DNA from: Nemophila menziesii
Lineage: Eukaryota > Streptophyta > Magnoliopsida > Boraginales > Hydrophyllaceae
NCBI GenBank assembly: GCA_029959085.1
Contig: JARWIR010000042.1
Span: forward strand, 3,814,544 to 3,878,543
DNA length: 64,000 nucleotides
Direction of reading: 5' to 3'
The translations under genes and the position numbers were made by a program. The notes beneath the pieces were generated by a model. It made no database searches and had not been told where the DNA came from. It saw only the letters and a list, made by a program, of their open reading frames with translations. Below, piece by piece: positions 22,940 to 33,509 of this stretch; the stretch's first letter is position 1; each line of letters begins with the position of its first letter.

Positions 22940-24660
22940 TGAAAGTCAAGGTTAAGATTAAGGTTAAGGTTAAGTTTAAGAATAAGGTTAAGGTTATGGT
23001 TAAGGTTATGGTTAAGGTTAAGGTTTAGGTCAAGATTAAGGTTAATTTTAAGGTTATGGTTAGAGTTAAGGTTTAAGATGTAAATTTTAAGGTTCAAGGT
23101 TAAGGATTAATAAGATATAAGGTTTAAGGTCGAATATTAACGCTATAGATATTTATTTTAAGGTCAAGATAAACGTTAAGGTTAAAGGTAAAATTTAAGG
23201 TAGTGTTTAAGGTTATATGTTAAGGTTAAGTTTATGGTTAAAGTTAAGGTTAAGGTTTAGGTTTAAGGTTTAAGGTTTAAGGTCTAAGGTTCAAGGTAAA
23301 AGTTAAGTTTTAACATTTAGGTTAAGGTTAAGTTTTAACTTTAAAATTAAGATAGTGGTTATAAAATTTAAGATGTAGGTGAAGGTGAAGGTTATAGTTA
23401 TTGTTTAAGGTTAAGGTTAAGGTTGAGGTTTAAGATTTAAGGTTAAGGTTTAAATTTTAAGATTTAAGGTTTAAGGTTTAAGGTATAAGGTTTAACGTTA
23501 AATATTAAGGTTATGGTTAAAGTTAAGGTTAAGGTTTAAGGTTTAAGCTATAAGGTTTAAGGTTTAAGGTTTAAGCTTTAAGGTTTAAGCTTTAAGGTTT
23601 AAGCTTTAAGGTTTAAGGTTTAAGCTTTAAGGTTCAAAGTTCAATTTAAGATTAATTTTATAATTAAGGTTAAAGTTAAGTTGTAACTTTAAGGTTAAGA
23701 TAAAGGTTAAAAAAGTAAAGATGAAGGTGAAGGTGAAAGTTAAATTTAAGATTTAAGGTTTAAGGTTAAGTAAAAGGTTAAGGTTTGAGGTTTAAGGTTT
23801 AAGGTTTAAGGTTAAGGTTAATTTTAAGGTAAATTTTTAAGGTTTAAATTTAAATTTAAGGTTAAGGTTAAGGTGAAGGTGAAGATTAAGGTTTATGGTT
23901 TAAAGTTTAAGGTGTAATATCTAAGGTTATGTTTAAGTTTAAGGTTAAAGTTGAGGTTAATATTATTGGTAAGGTTAAGGGTAAGGGTGAGGGTAAGGTT
24001 AACGTTAACAATAAGGTTAAGTTTAAGTTCATGTTTAAGTTTAAGTTTAAGTGTAAGTGAAGTTTATGTTTAAGTTTAAGTTTAAGTTTAAGGTTAAGTT
24101 CAACGTTAATGTTAGGTTAGGGTTAAGGATATGGTTAAGGTTATTAGTTAAAAAGTTGAGGTTGAGGTTAAGGTTAAGGGGTTAAGGAGTTAAGGAGTTA
24201 AGGGTTAAGTTTAAGGTTAATGTTAATTTTATGGTTATGGTTATGTCTAAGACTAAGACTAAGGCTACGACTAAGGCTAGGTATAAGTTTAATGCTAAGG
24301 CTAAGGCTAAGGCTAAGGCTAAGGTTAAGGCTAAGGTTAATGCTAAGGCTAAGTCTAAGGCTAAGGCTAAGGCTAAGACTAAGTATATGACTAAGACTAA
24401 GAGTATGGCTAATGCTAAGGATAAGGCTAAGGCTAAAGGTAAGTCCAAGGCTAAGGTTAAGACTAAGACTAAGGCTTACGCTAAGTCTAAGGATAGGTCG
24501 AGGGCTAGGGACAGGGCTAGGGTTAAGGAGAAGGTTAAGGTTAAGTTTAAGGTTAATGTTAAGGTTAAATTTAAGTTAGAGGTTGTTGATGTTAAGTTTA
24601 ATTCAAAGGTTGAAGTTGAGTTTGAGGTTATGGTTAAGAATTTTGGTTAAGGTTAGAAGT
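22940..24660. repeat. Hexamer-derived array in Helitron C
   Basis: Same organisation as in Helitron B: ggttaa and ggtttaag units, a short TTTAAG block at about 24030-24095, and a GGCTAA block at about 24255-24450. The order of landmark segments is shared with B (for example aacgttaacaataaggttaa at 20900 and 24000). Confidence 0.9.
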
Positions 24661-25228
24661 TTGCGGTCAGCGTGAACCAAATACAGAACTTTTAGATGTC
24701 TAATGGAGTGGGATAAGGGACAATTAAGTTTTTATTAGAAAAAAAATTGATGCAATTAATGTGAAGAAATAAATTAAGGGACCAAAAACGATCATACTCG
24801 TCTTTTTTGTTGAGGGTCCAACCCGTTAAAAAAAGTATTTTATTATATAGATTATGGTCAATTATCAAATAATTTTAAATCTTAATTATCCTTTAAGTGT
24901 TTATTAATTTTAATTTTTTATATAATAGACATATATATATATATATATTATATATTATTCTATGAATTCCATCTTAACTTTATAGTATTCTATAATTTTT
25001 ATTGGCTGAATCAATATATTTCTTGTCTTGAAAATTTATTTTTATAAAGTTGAAATGATTTCTGTAAAAATTATATATGTCAAAAATAAATAAAAAATTA
25101 TTTATATATTGTAATGTAAAGTGATATTTTTTAAAAAATTTTATATTGTATCTAGTTAAATTTTTGTATAATAAATTTTTCATTTTTTTTTTTGTATTTT
25201 GTAAATTTTAATAAAAAGGGATAAATTT

Positions 25229-26548
25229 AGGGGCAACGCCCAATTAATTACGCGGAGAAGGTAAGTATTCCCTATTAATTACAATTTCAACTTAATTCTC
25301 AATTAAGCACAAAATATTACCCAATTACCAAACTATCCTTCCACCTATTATTAATTACTTTAATTATATATTTTATTAATTATAGTTTAATGTTTATTTA
25401 TTTTTTTCAGATTTTTTTTTAAAATATTTTTTTTTTCGAAATTTTTTTTTTCAAGATTTTTTTCCCTGAATTTTTTTTTTTCGATTTTTTTCCCCGAATT
25501 TTTTTCCATGATAACATGATGTAGGATTAGTACATATGATAATTGTGTGTTAAAGTAACACAAAATCATATGTGTTGTGCGTTGTATGAACACCTAATAT
25601 GTATAATATTGAGTTGCTTAAACACACATAAATAACATATTGTGTGATACATGAACACAAAATCAGACAGACAGAATATTTGTACACAAATGTATAGAAT
25701 AATGTATATGTAGGCTGATTATGTGTTCATGCAACACGCAATTGCTGGAAGTATGTCTTACAGTAACACACAACAGTATGGGTTTTGTGTTGGTAAGACA
25801 CACAATGCGTTTATCATTTACAGTTTTGCGTTGCTTAAACACACACAAATAACAATTGTGTGTTGCAGGAACACAGAATAAGATATACAAATTATTTGTA
25901 CACAGTAATAGATAATAGTGTACAGATAGTTTGAACATCTGATTGTGTGTTAATGTAACACACAATTGCTTGATGTGTGAGTTACAGTAACACACAATTG
26001 CTTGATGTGTGAGTTATAGTAACACAAAACAGTATGGACTTGTGTGTCATTTACAGTTTTGCGTTGCTTAAACACACACAAATAACAATTGTGTGTTGCA
26101 GGAACACAGAATAAGATATACAGAATATTTGTACACAGTAATAGATAATAGTGTACAGATAGTCTGAACATCTGATTGTGTGTTAATGTAACACGCAATT
26201 GCTTGATGTGCGAGTTACAGTAACACAAAACAGTATAGACTTGTGTGTTAATGAAAAAATCTTTGAAAAAAAAATTTTCGGGAAAAAAATTTCGAAAAAA
26301 AAAAATCCGGGAAAAAAAATTTAAAAAAATATTTCCGGAAAAAAAAAATGAAAAAATAAATTCAGATATTAAATATAAATATATAATAAAATAAAAAACC
26401 ATACAAGGGCAATAATGGAAGGTAAATATGACCATGTGCTTAATTGAGAATTAAGTTGAAAATTTGTGAGTAAGTCGGAAGTAATTTCCTCCTTCCTTTT
26501 TTTTGAAAATGAAAAGTGAGGAAGTGTAATTAATTGGGAATTATCTCT
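25229..26548. mobile_element. Long-inverted-repeat element inserted in Helitron C
   Basis: Helitron B has an uninterrupted ataaattttatttat where C has this 1.3 kb insert, duplicating aaattt or taaattt at both edges. Its ends are imperfect inverted repeats (aggggcaacgcccaattaat at left; reverse complement at right agagataattcccaattaat). Subterminal T-rich/A-rich stretches (25387-25510 and 26250-26365) can also pair. The interior is a tandem array. It belongs to no family I can name with confidence. Confidence 0.7.
25520..26240. repeat. Tandem repeats with gtgtgtta/taacacac motifs
   Basis: Two units of about 233 bp begin cagttttgcgttgcttaaac at 25821 and 26054; a more diverged unit precedes them. 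Each unit holds several gtgtgttaatgtaacacaca-like short palindromes. Long minus-strand open frames here follow the repeat and are not called. Confidence 0.8.
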
Positions 26549-27479
26549 AAATTTTATTTATATGAAAAATAATATGAATTCTTATAATTTTATTTATTTG
26601 AAGTTTAAGTGGATTATATATTATTAATTATTTTATTTTTATGAAAAATAATACGAATTGTAATAATTTTATTTATATGAAGGTTAAGTGGATTATATAT
26701 TATTAATTATTTTCATGCGTATATAATAATGTGTATATATTTGAGTCACGTGTATGTGTATATAATAAATGAGATGAATGGGGGAATTATGAGCCAAATG
26801 GGGGAATTATGAGAGAAATTGGGAAGTTTGAGGATAAATAGGGAAAATTAGGTTTCATTCTGCTTTATTATATAGATATACTAGGTATTACCCGTGCCTT
26901 AAGGCACTTCGATGATTGAAAAAAGTTACGCAATAATAAAAAAGGTCAATGATTGAATTGAGCTAAAAAAAATTACATATAAAACAAAAAATATTGACGA
27001 TTCTCAAATCCTTAAGTGATATATGAAGAACATGAAAATTTTCTTTAACCACCGTATTTTACCTTTGATCCTACATTTTTTCAGATTTTATTTAAGAATC
27101 TTTTTAAAAAGTCCACGAATATATGTGACATTTTACAAAATGTATATAATTTTCTATTTTAAATAACATGAAATATGTCTAGAAGTACAGTAAAATTAGA
27201 AATTAAGAAGAAAAACCAAACAAATCAAAAGAGGACCTTTTTTGTGTTTTCTCTAGTGAGTTTCCACCCAATTCCATATTAGAAAGAAAAAAAGAATAAC
27301 CACAAAATTTCCCATAGAGTTATTATGAATTAAAAAAAAAAAGTGAAACATAAGTCATCCCTAACTTAATGAAACATTATGAATTTTTTTTATAGTGGAA
27401 TGACCAACTGAAAAATATATCACTTATTCACTATGACCAACTGAAAAACCTAACATTATTTTCAATTATGAATTCTCCA

Positions 27480-28880
27480 TCTCATCTGGCACTTAACTGC
27501 TCCTCGGTTCACCTCATTCTTAATACAATATGATGAAACCGCATCCCCATTTTGGCTCCACCTGAACATCCTTTATCATTCCAATGAAACCTGATTCCTC
27601 AAGTAGTGCTACATGAAACACATTATTCAATTTATGTTGTACCACTGATCCCTGTAGATTTTCCAATTTGAAAACGGAGACAGTTATCATATTTCAATAA
27701 TAAGAATATGAACGGGGACCAACGATGCAATATATTTGGTCATTTCCCATAATACATGTACCAATGAAGAATTTCACCCAAAATTAGAGAGAAATTATAA
27801 ACACTAATCAATCAAACCCAAATCTTACATGTCACCTTCTTGTACTAAAAGCTCAGCAACTTGAACTACACCTCAAACTGCACGCCAGTGTTTTGTTTGA
27901 CTTGTATGATCCGCTCCATTTACATCTTCTCCTTTCTGCAAATTATCACCATAATATTAACATTCAACTGATACAGTTTAGTGCAAAATCCAGTTTTTAT
28001 CTAGCTCTTTACAGTTGAGATGAACAATTCTTCCGCGTGTATAGTTGAATCAAAACTTTTGAGACATATATAATACAATTTTTTTCAATTAAAAGCATTT
28101 TCCTCCCAAAGGCAATATTAAAGAATTACATGACATTCATATCATACACCTTGGCCTTTGTGGGATAAACTGCAGATATATGAAGTGATTTTATGAATTA
28201 ATCACAATAACACTTCATATATCCTTGTGTACAAAAAACATATGAAGCTATTACAAAAAAATATGAAAAGATTTCTAGTTGTCCTTACTTCATATATCCT
28301 TAGTTACAAAAAACGTATGAAGTGATTACAAAAAAGTAAAAAATCTCCAGCTGCCCTTACTTTATATATCCCTAGTTACAAAAAACATATGAAATTATTA
28401 CAAAAAACTGAAAAGATCTTCAACTATCCTTTTCATCATAATTTTCACATGTAACCATTAAGAGATTCTTTTTTTAACATCACTCAAAAAATAAACATTT
28501 CTGATACTAACAATGTTAAAAAGTAACTACCTAAGTTTAAAATGATACCTACTTCACAGATTTACCAATTTTTTCCAAATCGTCAAGCTGTTAAAAACAA
28601 ACAACAAAAACTATCATCCATAATCCATCACAATACAAAAGAAAAATATAGACCTTACAAACTTGAATGGATTAGGAGAATCTTCAAGTAATTCAACAAT
28701 ATAAGTAGCTCTCTTCACTTTAATACCCTTAATTCCTTTCAACTCTTCCATGTTGATTTCACGATTAATTAGTGAGGAAAAAGACGAAAGAAAAAGAATA
28801 AAAAATGTACTAATACTCACTTGCTAGTAGAAGTGAGGAACTTGAGATATTCCTGAACATAAGAGTTCTCCATGCCCGAG
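27480..28880 (-). pseudogene. Captured host gene fragments with introns, unrecognised
   Basis: On the minus strand several exon-like blocks occur with plausible splice sites. A start block, MENSYVQEYLKFLTSTS (about 28823-28874), ends at GTGAGT. ATYIVELLEDSPNPFKF ends at GTAAGG near 28658. LDDLEKIGKSVK (about 28552-28589) follows a TTTAACAG acceptor. Further downstream are VQVAELLVQEGDM (about 27830-27870) and VVQHKLNNVFHVALLEESGF then IGMIKDVQVEPKWGCGF (about 27540-27660). They run in the Helitron's own sense direction, as is usual for captured genes. Stops in some blocks suggest the copy is dead. I do not recognise the source gene, and block joining is inferred. Confidence 0.4.
28213..28434. 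repeat. Three tandem copies of a ~74 bp repeat
   Basis: Units start cttcatatatcctt at 28213, 28288 and (as ctttatatatccct) 28360, each followed by agttacaaaaaacatatgaa-like sequence. They lie in what would be an intron of the captured gene fragment. Confidence 0.85.
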
Positions 28881-28907
28881 CTTTGCTAGCAAAATGATAA
28901 TGGATTG

Positions 28908-30340
28908 AGGGTTAAGGTTAAGGATTAGTTTAAGGTTAAGTTTAATGGTAAGGTTATAGTTAAGGTTAACGTTAAGGTTAATGTTAGTTTACGATTTAAA
29001 AGTTAAAGTTTTAAGGTAAAGTTTAAGGTTAAGGTTAAGTTTAAGGTTTAAAGTTAAATTTTTAAGGTAAAGTTTAAGGTTAAATGTTAAGGTTAATGTC
29101 ATGGTTAAAGTTAAGGTTAAGGTTTAAGGTTTAAGGCTCAAGGTTAAAGTTAAGTCTTAACGTCAAGGTTAAGGTTATTTTTAAGGTTAAGGTTAAAGTT
29201 AAGATAAAGGTGAAGGTAAAGGTAAAGGTAAAAGTTAAGGTTTTAGGTTTAAGGTTTAGGGTTTAAGGGTTAAGTGTAAAGGTTTAAGGGTTAAGTTTAA
29301 AGTTAAGGTTAAGTTGAAGATGAAGATTAAGGTTTAAGGTTTAATGTTTAAGATGTAAGGTTTAAGGATAAATTTTTAGGCGTTATGATTAAATTTAAGG
29401 TTACGATGAAAATGAAGATTAGGGTTTAAGGTTTAAGGTTTAAGGTGTAAGACTTAAGGTTAAAGTTAAGGTTAAGGTTTAAGATTTAAGGTTTAAGGTT
29501 CAAGGTCATGGTTGAAGTTAAGGTTAAGGTTTAAGGTTTAAGGCTCAAGTTTAAGGTTAAGTATTAACGTCAAGGTTAAGGTTATGGTTAAGGTTAAGGT
29601 TAAAGTTAAGATAAAGGTGAAGGTAAAGGTTAAAGTTAGGGTTTTAGGATTAAGTTTTAGGGTTTAAGGGTTAAGTTTAAAGTTAAGGTTAAGGTGAAGA
29701 TGAAGATTAAGGTTTAAGGTTTAATGTTTAAGATGTAAGGTTTAAGGATAAATGTTTAGGTGGTAAGATTAAATTTAAGGTTACAATGAAGATGAAGATT
29801 AGGGTTTAAGGTTTAAGGTGTAAGATTTAAGGTTAAAGTTAAGGTGTAAGATTTAAGGTTCAAGTTTCAAGGTTAAGGTTAAGTTTCAACATCAAGGTTA
29901 AGGTTATGCTTAAGTTTAAGTTTAAAGTTAAGATAAATGTGAAGGTAAAGGTAAAAATTAAGGTTTTATGTTTAAGGTTTAAGGTTTACGGTTTAAGGGC
30001 TAAGGTTAAAGGTTTAAGGGTTAAGGGTTAAGTTTAAAGTCATGGTTAAGGTGAAAATGAAGATTAAGGTTTAAGGTTTAATGTTTAAGATGTAAGGTTT
30101 AAGGATATATGTTTAGACGTTAAGATTAAATTAAAGGTTAAGATGAAGATTAGGGTTTAAGGTTTAAGGTTTAAGGTGTAAGGTTAAAGTTAAGGTTAAG
30201 ATTAACGTTTAGGTTAAGATTAACGTTTAGGTTAAGATTAAGGTTAAATTTAAGGTAAAGGTTAGGGTTAAGGTTAAAGAAATAATAGTTAAGAAGTTGA
30301 GGTTATGGTTAATAGGTTGAGGGTCAAGGTTCATTTTAAT
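28908..30340. repeat. Hexamer-derived array in Helitron D
   Basis: ggttaagg/ggtttaag units arranged in higher-order blocks of roughly 430-480 bp. The landmark agatgaagattagggtttaa recurs several times (near 29410, 29790 and 30140). It continues in the duplicated segment at 30567-31030. Confidence 0.85.
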
Positions 30341-31260
30341 CATATTCAACATTTGGTCCCTTAATCCTAAAGAATATATTATCAATTCAAGTCATGAATC
30401 AACATATATAGTAAGTAAATTATACAGGGAAGGCCCAGGGCCGGTCCTGAGGGTAGGTTGAAGAGGCGATCGCTTCAGGACTCTGATTTTTTGATGTTTT
30501 TAGGGGTCTTCAATCAATAATATCTTTGCATAAGGGGTCTCATTTTGTAAATAAGACCCCTCGAGGTTCAAGTTTCAAGGTTAAGGTTAAGTTTCAACAT
30601 CAAGGTTAAGGTTATGCTTATGGTTAAGTTTAAAGTTAAGATAAATGTGAAGGTAAAGGTAAAAGTTAAGGTTTTATGTTTAAGGTTTAAGGTTTAAGGT
30701 TTAAGGTTTAAGGTTTAAGGTTTAAGGTTTACGGTTTAAGGGTTAAGGGTTAAGTTTAAAGTCATGGTTAAGGTGAAGATGAAGATTAAGGTTTAAGGTT
30801 TAATGTTTAAGATGTAAGGTTTAAGGATATATGTTTAGACGTTAAGATTAAATTAAAGGTTAAGATGAAGATGAAGATTAGGGTTTAAGGTGTAAGGTTA
30901 AAGTTAAGGTTAAGATTAACGTTTAGGTTAAGATTAAGGTTAAATTTAAGGTAAAGGTTAGGGTTAAGGTTAAAGAAATAATAGTTAAGAAGTTGAGGTT
31001 ATGGTTGATAGGTTGAGGGTTAAGGTTCATTTTAATCATATTCAACATTTGGTCCCTTAAGCCTAAAGAATATATTATCAATTCAATTCATGAATCAATA
31101 TAGTAAGTAAATTATACAGGGAAGGCCCAGGGCCGGTCCTTAGGGTAGGTTGAAGAGGCGACCGCTTCAGGCCTCCGATTTTTTGATGTTTTTAGGGGTC
31201 TTCAATTTATAATATCTTTGCATAAGGGGTCTCATTTTGTAAATAAGACCCCTCGAGGGA
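29875..31260. repeat. 692 bp tandem duplication
   Basis: The landmark aggcccagggccggtcct occurs at 30431 and 31123 with the same upstream array and the same downstream segment ending aagacccctcgagg. After that point copy 1 returns to hexamer array while copy 2 continues into new sequence, so the duplication includes the left end of the hAT-type element. Confidence 0.85.
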
Positions 31261-32420
31261 AACATTGCCCAATCTTTTCTATTCATTTTTTTATTTTTCT
31301 AATGACTATCTTTGTATTTTAAAAGGTTTACCAAAAGATGATAAGGCTTTATTTATCTGTGGTGATTAAGATATTCTACTAATTGAGTTTTCATGTCACA
31401 AAAAAAAATTAATTGAAAAATTATTATTATTATTATAGGAGATAAAAAATATATCACGTCCCATTGTCATTATCATAATGTTCATGTTTCAAATGAGATT
31501 ATTTTTGTATATTATTTGCATTATTAGTATATTTCATTCTGTTTAATTTAGAAAATAAAAATAAGACTTATAATTCTTTATTTTAGAAAGAATATAAATC
31601 TGGTGAGATAAAAAAGATATCACGTCCCATTGTCATTATCATAATGTTCATGTTTCAAATGAGATTATTTTTGTATATTATTTGCATTATTAGTATATTT
31701 CATTTTGTTTAATTTAGAAAATAAAAATAAGACTTATAATTCTTTATTTTAGAAAGAATATAAATCTGGTGAGATAAAATTTTAATTTTTTTTGAAAATC
31801 ATACATATATGAATATAATAAATGAGAGAATGAAAAAAATAAGAGAATTAATATATAGAACTTTACAAACCAAACGAAGCCTAATATTTGAGAAGGTTAA
31901 GGAGCTATTTGGGGTAATTATGAGCTTAATGGGGGAAGAGGAAAAATAGGGAAATTCAGGTATGTTCTATTATGTAATATAGATATTTATTATATATATA
32001 TAGTACGGAATTTATGATCTATTCTGATGTATTTTGTATTTTTCATGAAGATCGTTCTAGTTGAACATTTGGTTTTTATTATAAAATTTGATTATTGACA
32101 TTACGGTTATACAATATTACGAGTCAAATTCAATCGCCTATAAGGTAACATTATTTTTATTCAGAAGGTATCTTTATATATGAAAAGGAAAAAAACACAC
32201 ACCTGACGACCGTCTAACTTAATCTGGCAAAAGCGTATAACCAGATAACAAAGTTCGCCCAAGAAATTAAAATAATCCTAGTTACCTAAAATAAAATTTC
32301 TTTTTAGGTCTTTTTAAACTATAAAAAAACTATTTTGGTAAAATTTAGGTCTATTTTTATCAAAAATAAAATAGGGCCTAAAATGACCACCTTGGTGGCT
32401 TGCCCCAAAGGCCGGCCCTG
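31128..32420. mobile_element. hAT-type non-autonomous element
   Basis: Ends cagggccggtccttaggg and, as reverse complement of the right end, cagggccggcctttgggg match at 15 of 18 positions; this is a common plant hAT terminus. No clear 8 bp TSD (ggaaggcc versus ccaggtaa), so one end may have moved or the two ends come from different copies. It has no transposase. Confidence 0.5.
31439..31790 (+). repeat. 166 bp tandem duplication
   Basis: Two copies of a block containing atatcacgtcccattgtcat (at about 31451 and 31617) through aatataaatctggtgagata, almost identical. Confidence 0.9.
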
Positions 32421-32539
32421 CCAGGTAAGATGAGGTTTTATTCTTTCTTATTATAGAAATATGAAAACAAGACTTTAAAAATTGAGGACGTGATCAGGAC
32501 AAGGAATTGTGAGATGAAAGGCTAGTCGGGGAAGCTTGG

Positions 32540-33070
32540 ATGGATACAGTAAGGCAACCACCAAGTCGCCAGGAACTTCCCGTGCCCCAAGAGCAGCCCG
32601 ATGACCAGGTTCAACATAACCGTATTATCATCATGTGCGATGTATCTTTCGTGTCGCCTTCCGAGCCAGCAAAATTTGGTATCATGAAACAGGACAAAAC
32701 TATTGGTAGGCAGATTACAACCACAAAATCTTATTTTGTAGAGTCAACAACAGAAGGGGAAACAAGATTTGTACTTGACGTTGTTGTCATGGACAAGGAT
32801 TCTTCTGAGGAAGCTACGATCATATTTTTAGACAACCTTGAAGTTATTCATGGTATTAGGTTGTTGTCAGTTGCGCGATGATCTGTTTGCTCTTATTGCG
32901 CCTCGATTGGGACGTTTGTGAAAGAGCATGACAACATGCTCTTAAGTCACCTATCTAGACGTCACAACAGGTTGACTGACAGATTTGCGCGTTCCGTTAG
33001 ACGAGAAGTCGATACCAGCTTGAGCCATTTACAGATTGAGACCCTTTTCTCGATGCTAGGAATTGGTTGA
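32540..33070 (+). pseudogene. Unrecognised ORF with one in-frame stop
   Basis: A single frame runs from ATG 32540 to TGA 32879-32881 (113 aa) and then stays open to TGA at 33068-33070, about 176 residues in total. The middle (GETRFVLDVVVMDKDSSEEA then TIIFLDNLEVIHG) loosely recalls an OB-fold of RPA-type proteins, which occur with plant Helitrons, but the match is weak. The C-terminal part, SHLSRRHNRLTDRFARSVRR, is strongly basic. Base composition is more balanced than the surroundings, supporting a coding origin. It starts about 80 bp outside Helitron D. Function unknown. Confidence 0.4.
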
Positions 33071-33136
33071 TTTTCCGGAGTCGCTTTAAGTTTTTTACCC
33101 ATCCGAAAAATAATAAAATATAGTGATATAAAATTT

Positions 33137-33472
33137 GGGTCAATGACCCAAAAAATCAAAATAATATTATACTTGCCCCAAAGAATCATCCATTAACTTA
33201 CTATTATAAGATTACATGTTTACCCGTCAAGGACGATTCCCGTCAAGGACGATTCCCATCAAGGACGATTCCCGTCAAGGACGATTCCCATCAAGGACGA
33301 TTCCCGTCAAGGACGATTCCCGTCAAGGACGATTCCCGTCAAGGACGATTCCCGTCAAGGACGATTCCCATCAAGGACAAAATTTAGTTAATGATGTTAT
33401 TGGGAAGAAATTTTGTCATTGATGTTATTGGGCTGAAAATAATATTATTTTGATTTTTTGGGTCATTTTCCC
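33137..33472. mobile_element. MULE-type MITE, copy 1
   Basis: 336 bp with ~35 bp terminal inverted repeats: gggtcaatgacccaaaaaat at left, and gggaaaatgacccaaaaaat as reverse complement of the right. Flanks ataaaattt (33128-33136) and ataaaatta (33473-33481) form a 9 bp TSD with one mismatch, as in Mutator-like elements. Contains nine full units plus a partial of a 16 bp repeat. Confidence 0.9.
33227..33378 (+). repeat. 16 bp minisatellite inside MITE copy 1
   Basis: Unit gtcaaggacgattccc (or atcaaggacgattccc), nine full copies and one partial. The sister MITE has seven plus a partial; the two-unit difference (32 bp) accounts exactly for the length difference between the two MITEs. Confidence 0.95.
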
Positions 33473-33509
33473 ATAAAATTAAGATGGGGTTATTGTTGAA
33501 AACATCCTC

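Larger units (their letters stand above)
22531..26876 (-). mobile_element. Helitron C, abutting Helitron B
   Basis: CTAG at 22531-22534 begins at the very next base after the 5' end of Helitron B; the hairpin gtgccttaaggcac is at 22544-22557. The 5' end tctatataataaagcagaat is at 26876. It is homologous to B over its whole length, apart from an inserted element at 25229-26548. Without that insert it would be about 3.0 kb, close to B's 3.2 kb. No helicase ORF. Confidence 0.85.
26881..32457 (-). mobile_element. Helitron D (left end firm, right end tentative)
   Basis: CTAG at 26881-26884 and hairpin gtgccttaaggcac at 26894-26907 lie four bases after Helitron C. The likeliest 5' end is tctataataagaaagaataa at about 32457; an alternative 5'-like end, tctatattacataatagaac, lies at 31983. 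The unit contains exon-like fragments (27480-28880), hexamer arrays, a 692 bp tandem duplication and a hAT-type element. Confidence 0.6.

Noticed and set aside
25663..26435. Minus-strand frames of 110 and 161 codons rich in Cys/His/Tyr
   Set aside because: They run through tandem repeats of the gtgtgtta type and copy the repeat; no homologous domain recognised.
33216..33422. CRISPR-like array or repeat-peptide gene (RQGRFPSRTIP-type)
   Set aside because: Direct 16 bp units without spacers, inside a MITE in a plant genome; it is a minisatellite, not CRISPR, and the frame is a by-product.
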